NCBI GenBank assembly: GCA_028872015.1
Contig: JAGWLO010000042.1
Location: 1-33,392, forward strand
Length of the DNA: 33,392 nucleotides
Direction of reading: 5' to 3'
Source of the DNA: Burkholderiales bacterium
GTDB taxonomy: Bacteria; Pseudomonadota; Gammaproteobacteria; Burkholderiales; Burkholderiaceae_C
A program made the position numbers and the translations under genes. Each line of letters starts with the position of its first letter. Positions within the stretch are counted from its first letter, which is position 1. The notes beneath the pieces were generated by a model, which searched no databases, was not told the origin of the DNA, and saw nothing but the letters and a program-made list of their open reading frames with translations. Shown piece by piece: positions 16,541 through 24,396 of this stretch.

Positions 16541-16975
16541 ATGAACCTCGTCTGCCCTGCCTGCGGCACCACCAACCGCGTGCCCGACGAGCGGCTGCAC
16601 GACCAGCCGGTGTGCGGGCGCTGCGGCGCCGATCTCGCGCCGACGCATCCGGTGGCGCTGACCGACGCGATCTTCCCGGCCTACATCGCCGGCACCGGGA
16701 TGCCGGTGCTGGTCGATTTCTGGGCCGACTGGTGCGGCCCCTGCAAGATGATGGCGCCGCATTTCGCGAACGCCGCCACCCAGCTGCCCGGCGTGCGCTT
16801 CGCCAAGGTCGACACCGAGGCGAACCCGAAGGTCAGCGCCGGCCACAACATCCGCAGCATCCCGACGATGATCCTGTTCCGCGGTGGCCAGGAAGTCGCC
16901 CGCCAGTCCGGCGCGATGGCCGCGGGGGATCTCGTGCGCTGGGTCCAGGCCCAGCTCGCGAAGGCGGGGGCCTGA
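16541..16975 (+). CDS. trxC: Thioredoxin 2 (TrxC-type)
   Basis: The 144-aa protein has an N-terminal zinc ribbon with CPAC (5-8) and CGRC (25-28), which distinguishes TrxC from TrxA. A complete thioredoxin fold follows with active site WCGPC (64-68), cis-Pro in RSIPTMILF and the usual FWADWCGPCKMMAP context. TrxC is a cytoplasmic zinc-containing disulfide reductase induced by oxidative stress. Finding it within an RND efflux operon is notable and suggests the inducing compound attacks thiols. It starts 40 bases after the DUF2892 gene. Confidence 0.95.
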   Translation: MNLVCPACGTTNRVPDERLHDQPVCGRCGADLAPTHPVALTDAIFPAYIAGTGMPVLVDFWADWCGPCKMMAPHFANAATQLPGVRFAKVDTEANPKVSAGHNIRSIPTMILFRGGQEVARQSGAMAAGDLVRWVQAQLAKAGA

Positions 16976-16977
16976 GC

Positions 16978-18378
16978 ATGGGCGCCGCATCGATGGCGGC
17001 CGCATTCGGCGCCGTCGTCTCGCTGGCGCTGCCGCGCCCGGCGCTGGCCACCGACCTTTTGCAGGCCTGGCAGGGCGCCGTGCGCAACGACCGCGAAATC
17101 GACGTCGCCAACGCGGCCCACGCCACCGCCCAGCCGCAGCGCGACCAGGCCAGCGCGCTGTGGCGACCCAACGTCGGCCTGACTGCCGCCGTCGGTGTCG
17201 GCCGCAGCCAGACCGCAGCCACCGGCGCCCAGTTCAGCGCGCCGGGCCTGGGCACCTCCAGCGGCGTCGGCTTCGACACTTCGATCAACCACGGCACGGC
17301 CGGGCGCTGGGCGCTGCAGGCGGTGCAGCCGCTCTACGACCCAGCCCGCAGGGCCCGGCAGCAGCAACTGAGCCTGACGGCCGACCTGGCGGATCTGCAG
17401 TGGCAGGCGGCGCAGCAGGCGCTGATGCTGCGCACCGCCGAGCGCTACTTCGACCTCGCGCTGGCACAGGAGACGCTGCGCGTGCTGCAGCGCCAGAGCG
17501 AAGCGGTGGCGCGTGCCGCCGCCGAGGCGCAGGACCGCTTCAAGCTCGGCAGCGCCCCCATCACCGACACGCACGAGGCCCAGGCCCGGCTGGCCGCGAT
17601 CCGGGCCCAGCTGCTGGCGGCGCAGACCGAGCTCGAGATCCGGCGCGAGCGGCTGGCCGACAGCACCGCGCTGCCGCCGGCCACGCTGGTGGCCGAACTG
17701 CCCGCCGCGGTGCCGGTGAGGCCGCCGCCGCGGTCGCTGCAGGCCTGGCGCACCGACGCCGAGGCCGGCAACCCGGGGCTGCGCATGCAGCAGCTCAAGG
17801 TCGAGATCGCCCGCCGCCAGGCGAGCGAGTTCAGCCCGCGCGCCGCGACCCAGGTCGCGCTGGTGGCCCAGGCCGGCCGCGACCGCCTGGCCGGCAGCGG
17901 CGACTTCGGCACCGCCGGCAACGGCGCGAGCCACGCGATGATCGGCATCCAGGTCTCGATCCCGCTCTACAGCGGCGGCCTGCGCGACGCCCGGCACGAG
18001 GAGGCGCAGCGCCAGGCCGACCAGGCGCAGGCCGAGGCCGATCGCCTGCGTCAGCAGGTGGGGCAGCAGGTGCGCGCGACCTGGCTCGGCCTGGCTGTCG
18101 GCGGCCAGCGCGTGCAGGCCCTTGAGGACGCACTGCACGCCAGTGCCGAGCGCGTGGACGCGACGCAGCTCGGTCACGAGGTCGGCCAGCGCACCACGCT
18201 CGACCTGCTCAACGCAGAGAACGACCGTGCCGCGGCGCGCCTGGCGCTGGCCCAGGCGCGCGTCGGTCTGCTGCTCGACCGCCTGCGGCTGGCCGCGCTG
18301 GCCGGCCGGCTCGACGTAGGCACGCTGCGCGCGGTCGATGCCGAGCTCGAGCGCGAGTCCGACCCGCCCGGACGCTGA
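16978..18378 (+). CDS. TolC-family outer-membrane efflux channel
   Basis: The 466-aa protein begins at ATG 16978, two bases after the trxC stop. It has a signal peptide (about residues 1-25, ending ALAT) and the duplicated outer-membrane-efflux repeat with long coiled helices. The N-terminal half matches TolC itself: DLLQAWQGAVRNDREIDVA, then GRWALQAVQPLYDPARRARQQQ. The second half has IGIQVSIPLYSGGLRDAR and the coil EEAQRQADQAQAEADRLRQQVGQQVRATW. It would complete the tripartite pump with the adaptor and RND protein. No lipobox Cys, as in TolC and unlike OprM. Confidence 0.92.
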   Translation: MGAASMAAAFGAVVSLALPRPALATDLLQAWQGAVRNDREIDVANAAHATAQPQRDQASALWRPNVGLTAAVGVGRSQTAATGAQFSAPGLGTSSGVGFDTSINHGTAGRWALQAVQPLYDPARRARQQQLSLTADLADLQWQAAQQALMLRTAERYFDLALAQETLRVLQRQSEAVARAAAEAQDRFKLGSAPITDTHEAQARLAAIRAQLLAAQTELEIRRERLADSTALPPATLVAELPAAVPVRPPPRSLQAWRTDAEAGNPGLRMQQLKVEIARRQASEFSPRAATQVALVAQAGRDRLAGSGDFGTAGNGASHAMIGIQVSIPLYSGGLRDARHEEAQRQADQAQAEADRLRQQVGQQVRATWLGLAVGGQRVQALEDALHASAERVDATQLGHEVGQRTTLDLLNAENDRAAARLALAQARVGLLLDRLRLAALAGRLDVGTLRAVDAELERESDPPGR

Positions 18379-18662
18379 GCCGTCGGCCCGCGATGGCCGT
18401 GGGCCTTGACGCCTGCGGCCCGCCCGCGGCCCCGGCGCTGCGTGCCGATCTGGCGCTGCAGATACGGGTAAGACCCGAAGGCGCAGGCCTGGAATGTCCG
18501 CAACCAGGCAGTACTCTCCCGACCTGAGGCGTCGGCCCGTGCCTGGTCATCATCGAGCGCTGGTGCGACAGGGCCGGCCGTCAAGCCGTGCCGGACGGCC
18601 GGCCTGGCGGCCGAGGTGCCGCCGCACCGGACGATCCACCCGCCAGACCCCGAGGAGCGCGC
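18379..18662. other. Intergenic control region between the efflux operon and sorA
   Basis: No gene is credible in this 284-base gap. It contains a small inverted repeat CGGGT-AAG-ACCCG (18465-18477), a GGAATGT block at 18492-18498 that only loosely recalls an ECF-sigma -35, and a strong hairpin at 18572-18604. GGAG-type bases before ATG 18663 form the sorA ribosome site. No U-tract terminator for the efflux operon is visible. Confidence 0.5.
18572..18604. repeat. Perfect 11-bp inverted repeat upstream of sorA
   Basis: GGCCGGCCGTC (18572-18582) and GACGGCCGGCC (18594-18604) are exact reverse complements around an 11-base loop. The RNA hairpin would be very stable and ends 58 bases before the sorA ATG. 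Without a T-run it is not a classical terminator. It could be a factor-dependent terminator for the efflux operon, a leader RNA structure, or a protein site. Confidence 0.75.
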
Positions 18663-19898
18663 ATGAAGCCACCGCCCGACCCCGAACGCCGCCGCCTGCT
18701 GGTGGGCAGCGCAGGCTTGCTGGCCGGGGGCGCCTGGTCGGCGCTGGCGCATGGCGCCCGCGCCGCGGAGCCGCCGCTCATCGAGCTGCCGGTGGCCAAC
18801 GGCGAGCGCTACGTCGAGAGCTTTCCGGAGAAGCGGCCGATGATCGTGCTGACGACGCGCCCGCCGCAGCTCGAGACGCCGTTCGCCGTCTTCAACGACG
18901 GGCTGCTGACGCCGAACGACGCGTTTTTCGTGCGCTACCACAACAACGGCCTGCCACCCTCGATCGACGGCGACAAGCACGTGATCAGGATCGGCGGCAA
19001 CGCCGTGGGCCGGCCCTTCGAGCTGTCGGTGGCCGAGCTCAAGCGCGGGTTCAGGCCGGTGGACCTGGTGGCCGTCAACCAGTGCTCGGGCAACAGCCGC
19101 GCGCTGTTCACGCCGCGGGTCACGGGCGGGCAGCTCACCAACGGCGCGATGGGCAATGCGCGCTGGGTGGGCGTGCCGCTGAAGGACGTGCTGGCGCGGG
19201 CCGAGCCCAAGACCAGCGCGCGCCAGGTCACGTTCAACGGCCTGGACTTCGCGCTCAGGGGCGGCGGCGACCTCGTCAAGGCGCTCGACATCGGCCACGC
19301 CATGGACGGCGAGGTGATGATCGCCTACGAGATGAACGGCACCGAGCTGCCCTACCTCAACGGATTCCCGGTGCGGCTGGTGGTGCCCGGCTACTACGGC
19401 ACCTACTGGGTCAAGCATCTGTCGGAGATCGAGGTCATCGACCACGAGTTCGAAGGCTTCTGGATGAAGCCGGCCTACCGCATCCCCGACAACGATTGCG
19501 CCTGCGTCGCCCCCGGCACGGTGCCCACGGCCACGCGGCCCATCGGCCGCTTCGACGTGCGCTCGTTCATCACCTCGCTCAGTGCCGGCCAGCCGGTGGC
19601 GCTGGGGCGGCGGCTCACCGTGCGCGGCATCGCGTTCGATGGCGGCCAGGGCATCCGCGAGGTGGCGTACTCCACCGACGGTGGCCGGGCGTGGCGGCCG
19701 GCCACGCTGGGCGAGGGGCTGGGCCGGTACTCGTTCCGCGCGTTCACGTTCCCGTTCAGGCCCGAGCAGCCCGGGGCCCACGACCTGCGCGTGCGGGCCT
19801 GGAACCGCGCCGGCGAGACGCAGCCCCTGCAGCCCCTGTGGAACCCGGCCGGCTACATGCGCAATGTCGTCGAGAGCCTGGTCGTGAACGCCGCCTGA
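18663..19898 (+). CDS. sorA: Sulfite dehydrogenase (sulfite:cytochrome c oxidoreductase), molybdopterin subunit
   Basis: The 411-aa periplasmic enzyme oxidises sulfite to sulfate. The N-terminus carries a twin-arginine signal (PERRRLLVGSAGLLAGGAW). The sulfite-oxidase-type molybdopterin domain includes NDAFFVRYHNN (about 85-95) and the Mo-ligating Cys141 in VNQCSGNSR, the form typical of SorA and unlike the ECGAN form of SoxC. PYLNGFPVRLVVPGYYGTYWVKHL and the C-terminal dimerisation domain (VRGIAFDGGQGIREVAYSTDGGRAW) follow. The gene is followed 14 bases later by a monoheme cytochrome, as in Starkeya sorAB. GAGGAG precedes the start. Confidence 0.93.
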   Translation: MKPPPDPERRRLLVGSAGLLAGGAWSALAHGARAAEPPLIELPVANGERYVESFPEKRPMIVLTTRPPQLETPFAVFNDGLLTPNDAFFVRYHNNGLPPSIDGDKHVIRIGGNAVGRPFELSVAELKRGFRPVDLVAVNQCSGNSRALFTPRVTGGQLTNGAMGNARWVGVPLKDVLARAEPKTSARQVTFNGLDFALRGGGDLVKALDIGHAMDGEVMIAYEMNGTELPYLNGFPVRLVVPGYYGTYWVKHLSEIEVIDHEFEGFWMKPAYRIPDNDCACVAPGTVPTATRPIGRFDVRSFITSLSAGQPVALGRRLTVRGIAFDGGQGIREVAYSTDGGRAWRPATLGEGLGRYSFRAFTFPFRPEQPGAHDLRVRAWNRAGETQPLQPLWNPAGYMRNVVESLVVNAA

Positions 19899-19912
19899 GG
19901 AGGACCGCCCCG

Positions 19913-20248
19913 ATGAACCGCCAACAGCTCGTCAGCGTTGCCTGGGCCCTGGCTGCCTTGGGCAGCGCAGGCCCAGCGCCGGCCCTCACCAAGCGCTACC
20001 AGGCACCCCCGGACACCGTGATGCTGACCCCGAGCGAGATGCCGGGCTATGCCAAGGCCCAGGCCAACTGCACGAGCTGCCATTCGGCCGAGTACATGCG
20101 CTACCAGCCGCCGAACGCAGGCCGCCCGTACTGGGACGCGATGGTTCACCGGATGAAGACCGTGTTCAACGCGCCGATCGACGACGCCGACATGCCGGCG
20201 ATCGTCGACTACCTGTCAGCCACGTACGGCAACAAGAACGGCAAGTGA
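19913..20248 (+). CDS. sorB: Sulfite dehydrogenase cytochrome c subunit
   Basis: The 111-aa protein has a Sec signal (residues about 1-25, ending APALT) and one heme-binding motif CTSCH (53-57). A candidate axial Met lies in DAMVHRMKTVF. Size, single heme and position directly after sorA match SorB, which takes electrons from the molybdenum centre and passes them to the respiratory chain. GGAGGA at 19899-19904 gives a strong ribosome site. The C-terminal ADMPAIVDYLSATYG segment is typical of the family. Confidence 0.93.
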   Translation: MNRQQLVSVAWALAALGSAGPAPALTKRYQAPPDTVMLTPSEMPGYAKAQANCTSCHSAEYMRYQPPNAGRPYWDAMVHRMKTVFNAPIDDADMPAIVDYLSATYGNKNGK

Positions 20249-20319
20249 ACCCCGACCATGCGTCGACTCCGCCGCCTGGCGGACACCGATCGCCCCACCC
20301 ACACCCCGAGGAGACCTCC

Positions 20320-20766
20320 ATGACCCAGCAGTCCCGCAGAAAGATGTTCACCACCGCCGCCGTGGCAGCCACGGGCCTCGCGGCGGCCGCAGCCCCGATG
20401 GCTGCGCGGGCCGCCGCGGCCGGCAAGCTGAAGGCCGTGTTCCAGGTCAGCGACGCCGACGCCGGCAAATGGAACCTGACGCTGAACAACGTTCGCAACG
20501 TCAAGAACGAATTGCTCGACGACGGCGCCGAACTCGAGATCGTGGCCTTCGGCCCCGGCATCGGCCTGCTCAAGGCGGGCTCGCCCCTGGCCGAGCGCAT
20601 CACCGAAGCGCGCAAGGACGGCATCACCATCGTCGCCTGCGAGAACTCGATGAAGGCGCAGAAGCTGGTTTACGCCGACATGCTGTCGAACATCGGATTC
20701 GTGCCGGCGGGCGTGGTCGAGCTCATCAAGAAGCAGCGCGACGGCTGGGCCTACATCCGGCCGTAA
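20320..20766 (+). CDS. Exported DsrE-like protein (Tat signal)
   Basis: The 148-aa protein starts at ATG 20320 after GAGGAGA; the longer GTG frame start overlaps sorB and is not used. A signal peptide with SRRKMF suggests Tat export. The mature part fits the DsrE/DsrF-like fold: AVFQVSDADAGKWNLTLNNVRNVKNEL, ELEIVAFGPGIGLL, then ITIVACENSMKAQKL with the single Cys107, and PAGVVELIKKQRDGWAYIRP. DsrE-fold proteins carry or transfer sulfane sulfur on a Cys, so a periplasmic sulfur-carrier role is plausible. It is probably cotranscribed with sorAB and has a paralogue at 25512. Confidence 0.88.
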   Translation: MTQQSRRKMFTTAAVAATGLAAAAAPMAARAAAAGKLKAVFQVSDADAGKWNLTLNNVRNVKNELLDDGAELEIVAFGPGIGLLKAGSPLAERITEARKDGITIVACENSMKAQKLVYADMLSNIGFVPAGVVELIKKQRDGWAYIRP

Positions 20767-20811
20767 GCAGCCGCCGCGGCCTGCGGGCTGCAGCGGTGGC
20801 CGACCAAGACG

Positions 20812-21711
20812 CTACCTGGGCGGCAGCGTGCGCAGGTAGGCCACGAGGGCGGACACGTCGGCGGGCTTCATCTTCGCGTAGTAGGACACGGCCATCGGCG
20901 GCCTCAGGCAGCTGCCGTCGGGCCGCACGCCGGTGGTGATGATGGCCGCAAGCTGCGCATCGCTGTAGCGCTTCAGGTTCGTGGGCGTGATGTTGGGCGC
21001 CACGCTGCGGCCCCAGGGTCCGGTGAACACGTAGCCGCCGGCACCCAGCCCGCCCGCGAAGTCGGGTCCACCCTGTGGGCCGGGCCTCGAATGGCATTCG
21101 ATGCAGTGGCCCAGCGGGCCGGCCAGGTAGCGGCCCCAGGCCACCGGGTCGGCACTGGACACCTCGGCCACGCGGCCCACCGGCGGGCCCCAGGTCGGCG
21201 GCAGCGGCATCCGGTAGACCGACTTGGCCACCCGGTTCTTCACCGGCGGCACGGCGCGCAGATAGGCCACGATGGCCGCCACGTCGCTGTCGGCGATGTC
21301 GCGGTACAGATCGAACGGCATCGGCGGCCCGATCAGGCTGCCATCGGGCCGGCGGCCTTCGCGGATGGCGCGCGCGATCTGGGCGTCGCTCCAGCGGCCG
21401 ATGCCGGTGTCGGGGTCGGGCGTGATGTTCGCCGACACGGCGCTGAACATCGGGTCCTCGATGACCAGGCCGCCGGCCAGCGCCTGCCCGAGCAGCGGGC
21501 CGTTGGGCCCCTGGGGCGTGTGGCAGTTGCCGCAGCCGGCGATCGATTCGACCAGGTAGCGCCCGCGCTCCAGCCGCGACTCGGCCTGCGCCGCCGTTGC
21601 GACGAGGCCCAGGCCGAGCGCCGCCGTTGCAGCCAGCGCGGCCGCGATGGGCGGGCGCCCCGGCGCTGGCCTGCGCGCTTGCGCATGCGATTGCCCTTGC
21701 TCTTGCTTCAC
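20812..21711 (-). CDS. Diheme cytochrome c
   Basis: The 299-aa protein starts at GTG 21711, 5 bases after GGAGGAG. A signal peptide ends near residue 43 (AAQAES). Two cytochrome c domains follow, with CGNCH (60-64) and CIECH (203-207). Each has a downstream ANITPDPDTGIG or APNITPTNLKRYSD segment, and the axial Met candidates are in PPMPFDLYR and PPMAVSYYAKM. This layout is common in cytochrome subunits of periplasmic dehydrogenases. Located 97 bases after the persulfide dioxygenase gene and convergent with the sorAB-dsrE unit, it may accept electrons from sulfur oxidation, but the partner is unknown. Confidence 0.9.
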   Translation of the reverse strand: MKQEQGQSHAQARRPAPGRPPIAAALAATAALGLGLVATAAQAESRLERGRYLVESIAGCGNCHTPQGPNGPLLGQALAGGLVIEDPMFSAVSANITPDPDTGIGRWSDAQIARAIREGRRPDGSLIGPPMPFDLYRDIADSDVAAIVAYLRAVPPVKNRVAKSVYRMPLPPTWGPPVGRVAEVSSADPVAWGRYLAGPLGHCIECHSRPGPQGGPDFAGGLGAGGYVFTGPWGRSVAPNITPTNLKRYSDAQLAAIITTGVRPDGSCLRPPMAVSYYAKMKPADVSALVAYLRTLPPR

Positions 21712-21808
21712 GGTCGGCTCCTCCCCCGCAAGCTTGTGCCGGCATGGTAGCGAGCACCGCCCGCCGGCCGGATCGGGAGTGCCCCGGGGGTGGCGTGGCG
21801 CCCGGCCG

Positions 21809-22882
21809 TCAGGCCGCGCCGCCTTCCACCGCCAGGCCCTCGGCGTGCCAGCGCAGCAGGCCGCCGGCCAGGTTGGCGACCCGGCCGAAGCCGGCCTTCT
21901 GCAGCAGCACCGTGGCCTGGGCCGAGCGCGCGCCCGAGCGGCAGACGGTGACCACCGGCCGCGCCGCATCGAGCTCGCCGCTGCGCGCAGCCAGCTGCGC
22001 CAGCGGCAGCAGCCGGGCGCCGTGCAGGTGGCCCAGCGCGTCGCCGAACTCGGCCGGCTCGCGCACGTCGACGATCTGCACCCGCGCGGCGCACTCGGCC
22101 AGCGATTGCGGCTGGATCTCCCAGATGCCGCTGAAGGTGTAGGTCAGCGGTGCCCAGTCGGGGTCGGCCGGCGGCAGCGCCGAGCCCTGCGGCTGGCCGC
22201 AGCGCAGGTTGGCCGGCAGCGCGATGTCGATCAGCTTGGGATGCGGCAGGCCGAGGTTGTCCATGTAGCCGCTGAAGTCGGCCTCGTTCACGTCGCCACC
22301 CAGGCGCGGGTTGTAGCGCCGCTCCTCGGCCACGCTGGTGACCGAGATGCCGCGGTAATCGTGCGCCGGGTACAGCAGGCAGGCCGGCGGCAGCGACAGC
22401 AGTTGCGTGTGCACCGAGCGGTACAGGCGCTGCGCGCTGCCTTGCTGGAAATCGGTGCGGCCGCAGCCGCGGATCAGCAGCGCATCGCCGGTGTAGGCCA
22501 GGCTCCGGTCGTCGAGCACGTAGCTCAGGCAGCCGTCGGTGTGGCCGGGCGTGGCGCGGACCTCGAGGTGGCGGCTGCCGAACGCGACCCGGTCGCCGTG
22601 CGCCAGCGGCCGGTCGGCACCCACCGCGCCCGAGGCGGCCGACACCAGGATGCGGCTGCCGCAGCGCTGGCGCATGAGCCAGGCCCCGGTGACGTGGTCC
22701 GCATGGACATGGGTGTCCAGCGTGGCCACCGCGCGCAGGCCCAGCTCACGCAACAGGGCGGCATCGCGCCGCACCTGCTCGAAGACGGGGTCGATGACCA
22801 GCGCCTCGCCGCTGGCCGCGTCGCCCAGCAGGTAGGTGTAGGTGGACGACGCGGCGTCGAAGAGCTGGCGGAAGACGAGCAT
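21809..22882 (-). CDS. Persulfide dioxygenase-rhodanese fusion
   Basis: The 357-aa protein joins two sulfur enzymes. Residues about 1-235 are an ETHE1-type metallo-beta-lactamase fold with HVHADH (58-63), PGHTDGCLSY, TGDALLIRGCGRTDFQQG and YPAHDYRG. These are the non-heme iron ligands and signatures of persulfide dioxygenase, which turns glutathione persulfide into sulfite. Residues about 250-350 are a rhodanese domain with IVDVREPAEF and active-site loop VCRSGARS (Cys314), which moves sulfane sulfur. The sulfite formed would suit SorAB. ATG 22882 is chosen as the start of the conserved fold; it lies 53 bases after the arsR gene, so cotranscription is likely. Confidence 0.93.
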   Translation of the reverse strand: MLVFRQLFDAASSTYTYLLGDAASGEALVIDPVFEQVRRDAALLRELGLRAVATLDTHVHADHVTGAWLMRQRCGSRILVSAASGAVGADRPLAHGDRVAFGSRHLEVRATPGHTDGCLSYVLDDRSLAYTGDALLIRGCGRTDFQQGSAQRLYRSVHTQLLSLPPACLLYPAHDYRGISVTSVAEERRYNPRLGGDVNEADFSGYMDNLGLPHPKLIDIALPANLRCGQPQGSALPPADPDWAPLTYTFSGIWEIQPQSLAECAARVQIVDVREPAEFGDALGHLHGARLLPLAQLAARSGELDAARPVVTVCRSGARSAQATVLLQKAGFGRVANLAGGLLRWHAEGLAVEGGAA

Positions 22883-22935
22883 GGCCGGGCGGCTCGGTGG
22901 GGGTGCGGCGGGTACGCGCCGGGTCGGCGCGGAGC

Positions 22936-23289
22936 TCAGCGCTGCGCCAGCGGCATCAGCCGCTCGGACGAGGGCACCGCGTCGCCGCCGTCGATCTCGA
23001 TGGCGACCTGGGTGCAGACGGCGCGGCACAGCATCGCCACGCGTTCGCTCTGCAGGCGGTAGTAGATCTGGGTGCCCTCGCGGCGCCGGGCCAGCACGCC
23101 GCTGCGGTACAGCGTGGCCAGGTGCTGCGACATGTTGGGCTGGGTGGTCTCGATCTCGGCCAGCAGCTGCGAGACGTTCTTCTCCTGCTGGCACACGGCG
23201 CTGATGATGCGCAGCCGTATCGGCGTGGCGAGCACGCCGAACAGCTCGGCGGCCGATTCGAACACCCGGTCTTCGCTGCTCTGGCCCAT
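22936..23289 (-). CDS. ArsR-family regulator, sulfur-linked type
   Basis: The 117-aa winged-helix protein (ATG 23289, behind AAGG; an ATG at 23328 would use up the promoter region) reads VLATPIRLRIISAVCQQEKNVSQLLAEI, then TTQPNMSQHLATLYRSGVLARRREGTQIYYRL. Cys33 lies in helix 2, and Cys88 and Cys92 are in the C-terminal helix. A helix-2/C-terminal-helix Cys pair recalls sulfide sensors such as BigR, SqrR and SoxR, which form tetrasulfide links with persulfides. It is followed by the persulfide dioxygenase gene, a common target of such sensors. No arsenic/metal ELCVC motif is present. Confidence 0.9.
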   Translation of the reverse strand: MGQSSEDRVFESAAELFGVLATPIRLRIISAVCQQEKNVSQLLAEIETTQPNMSQHLATLYRSGVLARRREGTQIYYRLQSERVAMLCRAVCTQVAIEIDGGDAVPSSERLMPLAQR

Positions 23290-23358
23290 GCCCACCCTTG
23301 CTGTATCAGCACTCCATTCTATTCGCACGCACCGATGCTCGAGGCGGCGGGCCGGCAG

Positions 23359-24396
23359 CTACTGGCCGCCCTGCGACTCCAGCAGCAGGTAGGTGTTGTA
23401 GGCGTTCATCCGGTTGGCGGCATGGAACAGCGGCAGCTGGTCGAAGCGCGACCAGTCGGTGTGCGCATAGGCGTCGTCGAAGGGCTCCAGGTTGCGCGCC
23501 GCCTCGGCCATCGCGGCGCGCAGGAAGACGAGGTAGTCGCGCGTGAGCTGCATGTCGTGCTCGGGGTCGGTGGAGACCGGGCCGTGCCCGGGCACCACCA
23601 CCCTGGGGTGGTCGCGCATCAGCTTGTCCAGCGAGGCGATCCACTGCCGGCTGTCGGCCTGGCCGATGTAGGGGATGCGGCCGCGGAAGAACAGGTCGCC
23701 CGAGAACATCACGCCGAGCTTGGGCACGAACACCGACAGGTCTTCGGGCGTGTGCGCCGGCCCGACGTGGCGCAGCACGAAGTCGTAGCGGCCCACCTGC
23801 AGGTGCGTCACCTCGTGGGTGAGCCAGCGGTCGGCCGGCACCAGGCGCGTGTTCGCGTCGATCCAGGGCGCCAGATCGTGGCGGCTGGCGGCCAGGCGGT
23901 TCTGCGCCAGGTCGGACTCGAGGTACTCGCGGCCCAGCGTCTGCGCGATGATGGTGGCGCCGGCGGCCTTGAAGGTCTGCAGGCCGTAGATGTGGTCGGC
24001 GTGGTAGTGGGTGACGATGACATAGCGCACCGGCTGGGGCGTGATGCGGTGGATTTCGTCGAGCAGCGCCTGCGCCAGCGCCGGCGAGCCCAGGGCGTCG
24101 ATCACGACCACGCCGTCGTCGGTGACGACGAAGCCGGCATTGGAGATGAAGTTGCGGTTGGCGGCCGAGCCCAGCGCCGCTGCGCCCTGCACGTACCAGG
24201 CATGGTCGGTGACCGGGATCGCATGCAGCCGCGGCATCGACAGGTCCAGCGACGACGCGGCGGCCGCCGATGCCGATGCCATGCCGGCCGGTGCGGCATC
24301 GGCGGCCCACGCCAGATTCAGCACGCCCAGCAGGGCCGCGCCGCACAGCAGTCCGGCCCGCAGCCGCCGGCGCAGGGATCGAAGCCTTAAGGTCAT
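23359..24396 (-). CDS. soxH: SoxH-like exported metallo-beta-lactamase-fold protein
   Basis: The 345-aa protein has a signal peptide (residues about 10-32, NLAWAADA) and an MBL fold with THYHADH (129-135), later VGPAHTPEDLSVFVP, MFSGDLFFRGRIPYIGQAD and VVVPGHGPVS. It belongs to the SoxH/quinoprotein-relay-type group that accompanies many sox clusters. A thiol hydrolase-like role on sulfur intermediates has been proposed for SoxH, but the reaction is not settled. Its ATG overlaps the TGA of the YeeE gene (ATGA), so translation is coupled. It is not essential to the core Sox reaction. Confidence 0.85.
   Translation of the reverse strand: MTLRLRSLRRRLRAGLLCGAALLGVLNLAWAADAAPAGMASASAAAASSLDLSMPRLHAIPVTDHAWYVQGAAALGSAANRNFISNAGFVVTDDGVVVIDALGSPALAQALLDEIHRITPQPVRYVIVTHYHADHIYGLQTFKAAGATIIAQTLGREYLESDLAQNRLAASRHDLAPWIDANTRLVPADRWLTHEVTHLQVGRYDFVLRHVGPAHTPEDLSVFVPKLGVMFSGDLFFRGRIPYIGQADSRQWIASLDKLMRDHPRVVVPGHGPVSTDPEHDMQLTRDYLVFLRAAMAEAARNLEPFDDAYAHTDWSRFDQLPLFHAANRMNAYNTYLLLESQGGQ

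Noticed and set aside
18492..18520. GGAATGT block considered as an ECF-sigma promoter for sorA
   Set aside because: No convincing -10 partner at the right spacing and no ECF sigma gene nearby in the window.
18174..19781. Minus-strand open frame opposite sorA
   Set aside because: Antisense to the well-conserved sorA sequence; composition is typical of a shadow frame.
20767..20811. Possible bidirectional terminator between the DsrE-like gene and the diheme cytochrome gene
   Set aside because: GCAGCC/GGCTGC can pair, but the loop is long and there is no T-tract, so I do not annotate it.
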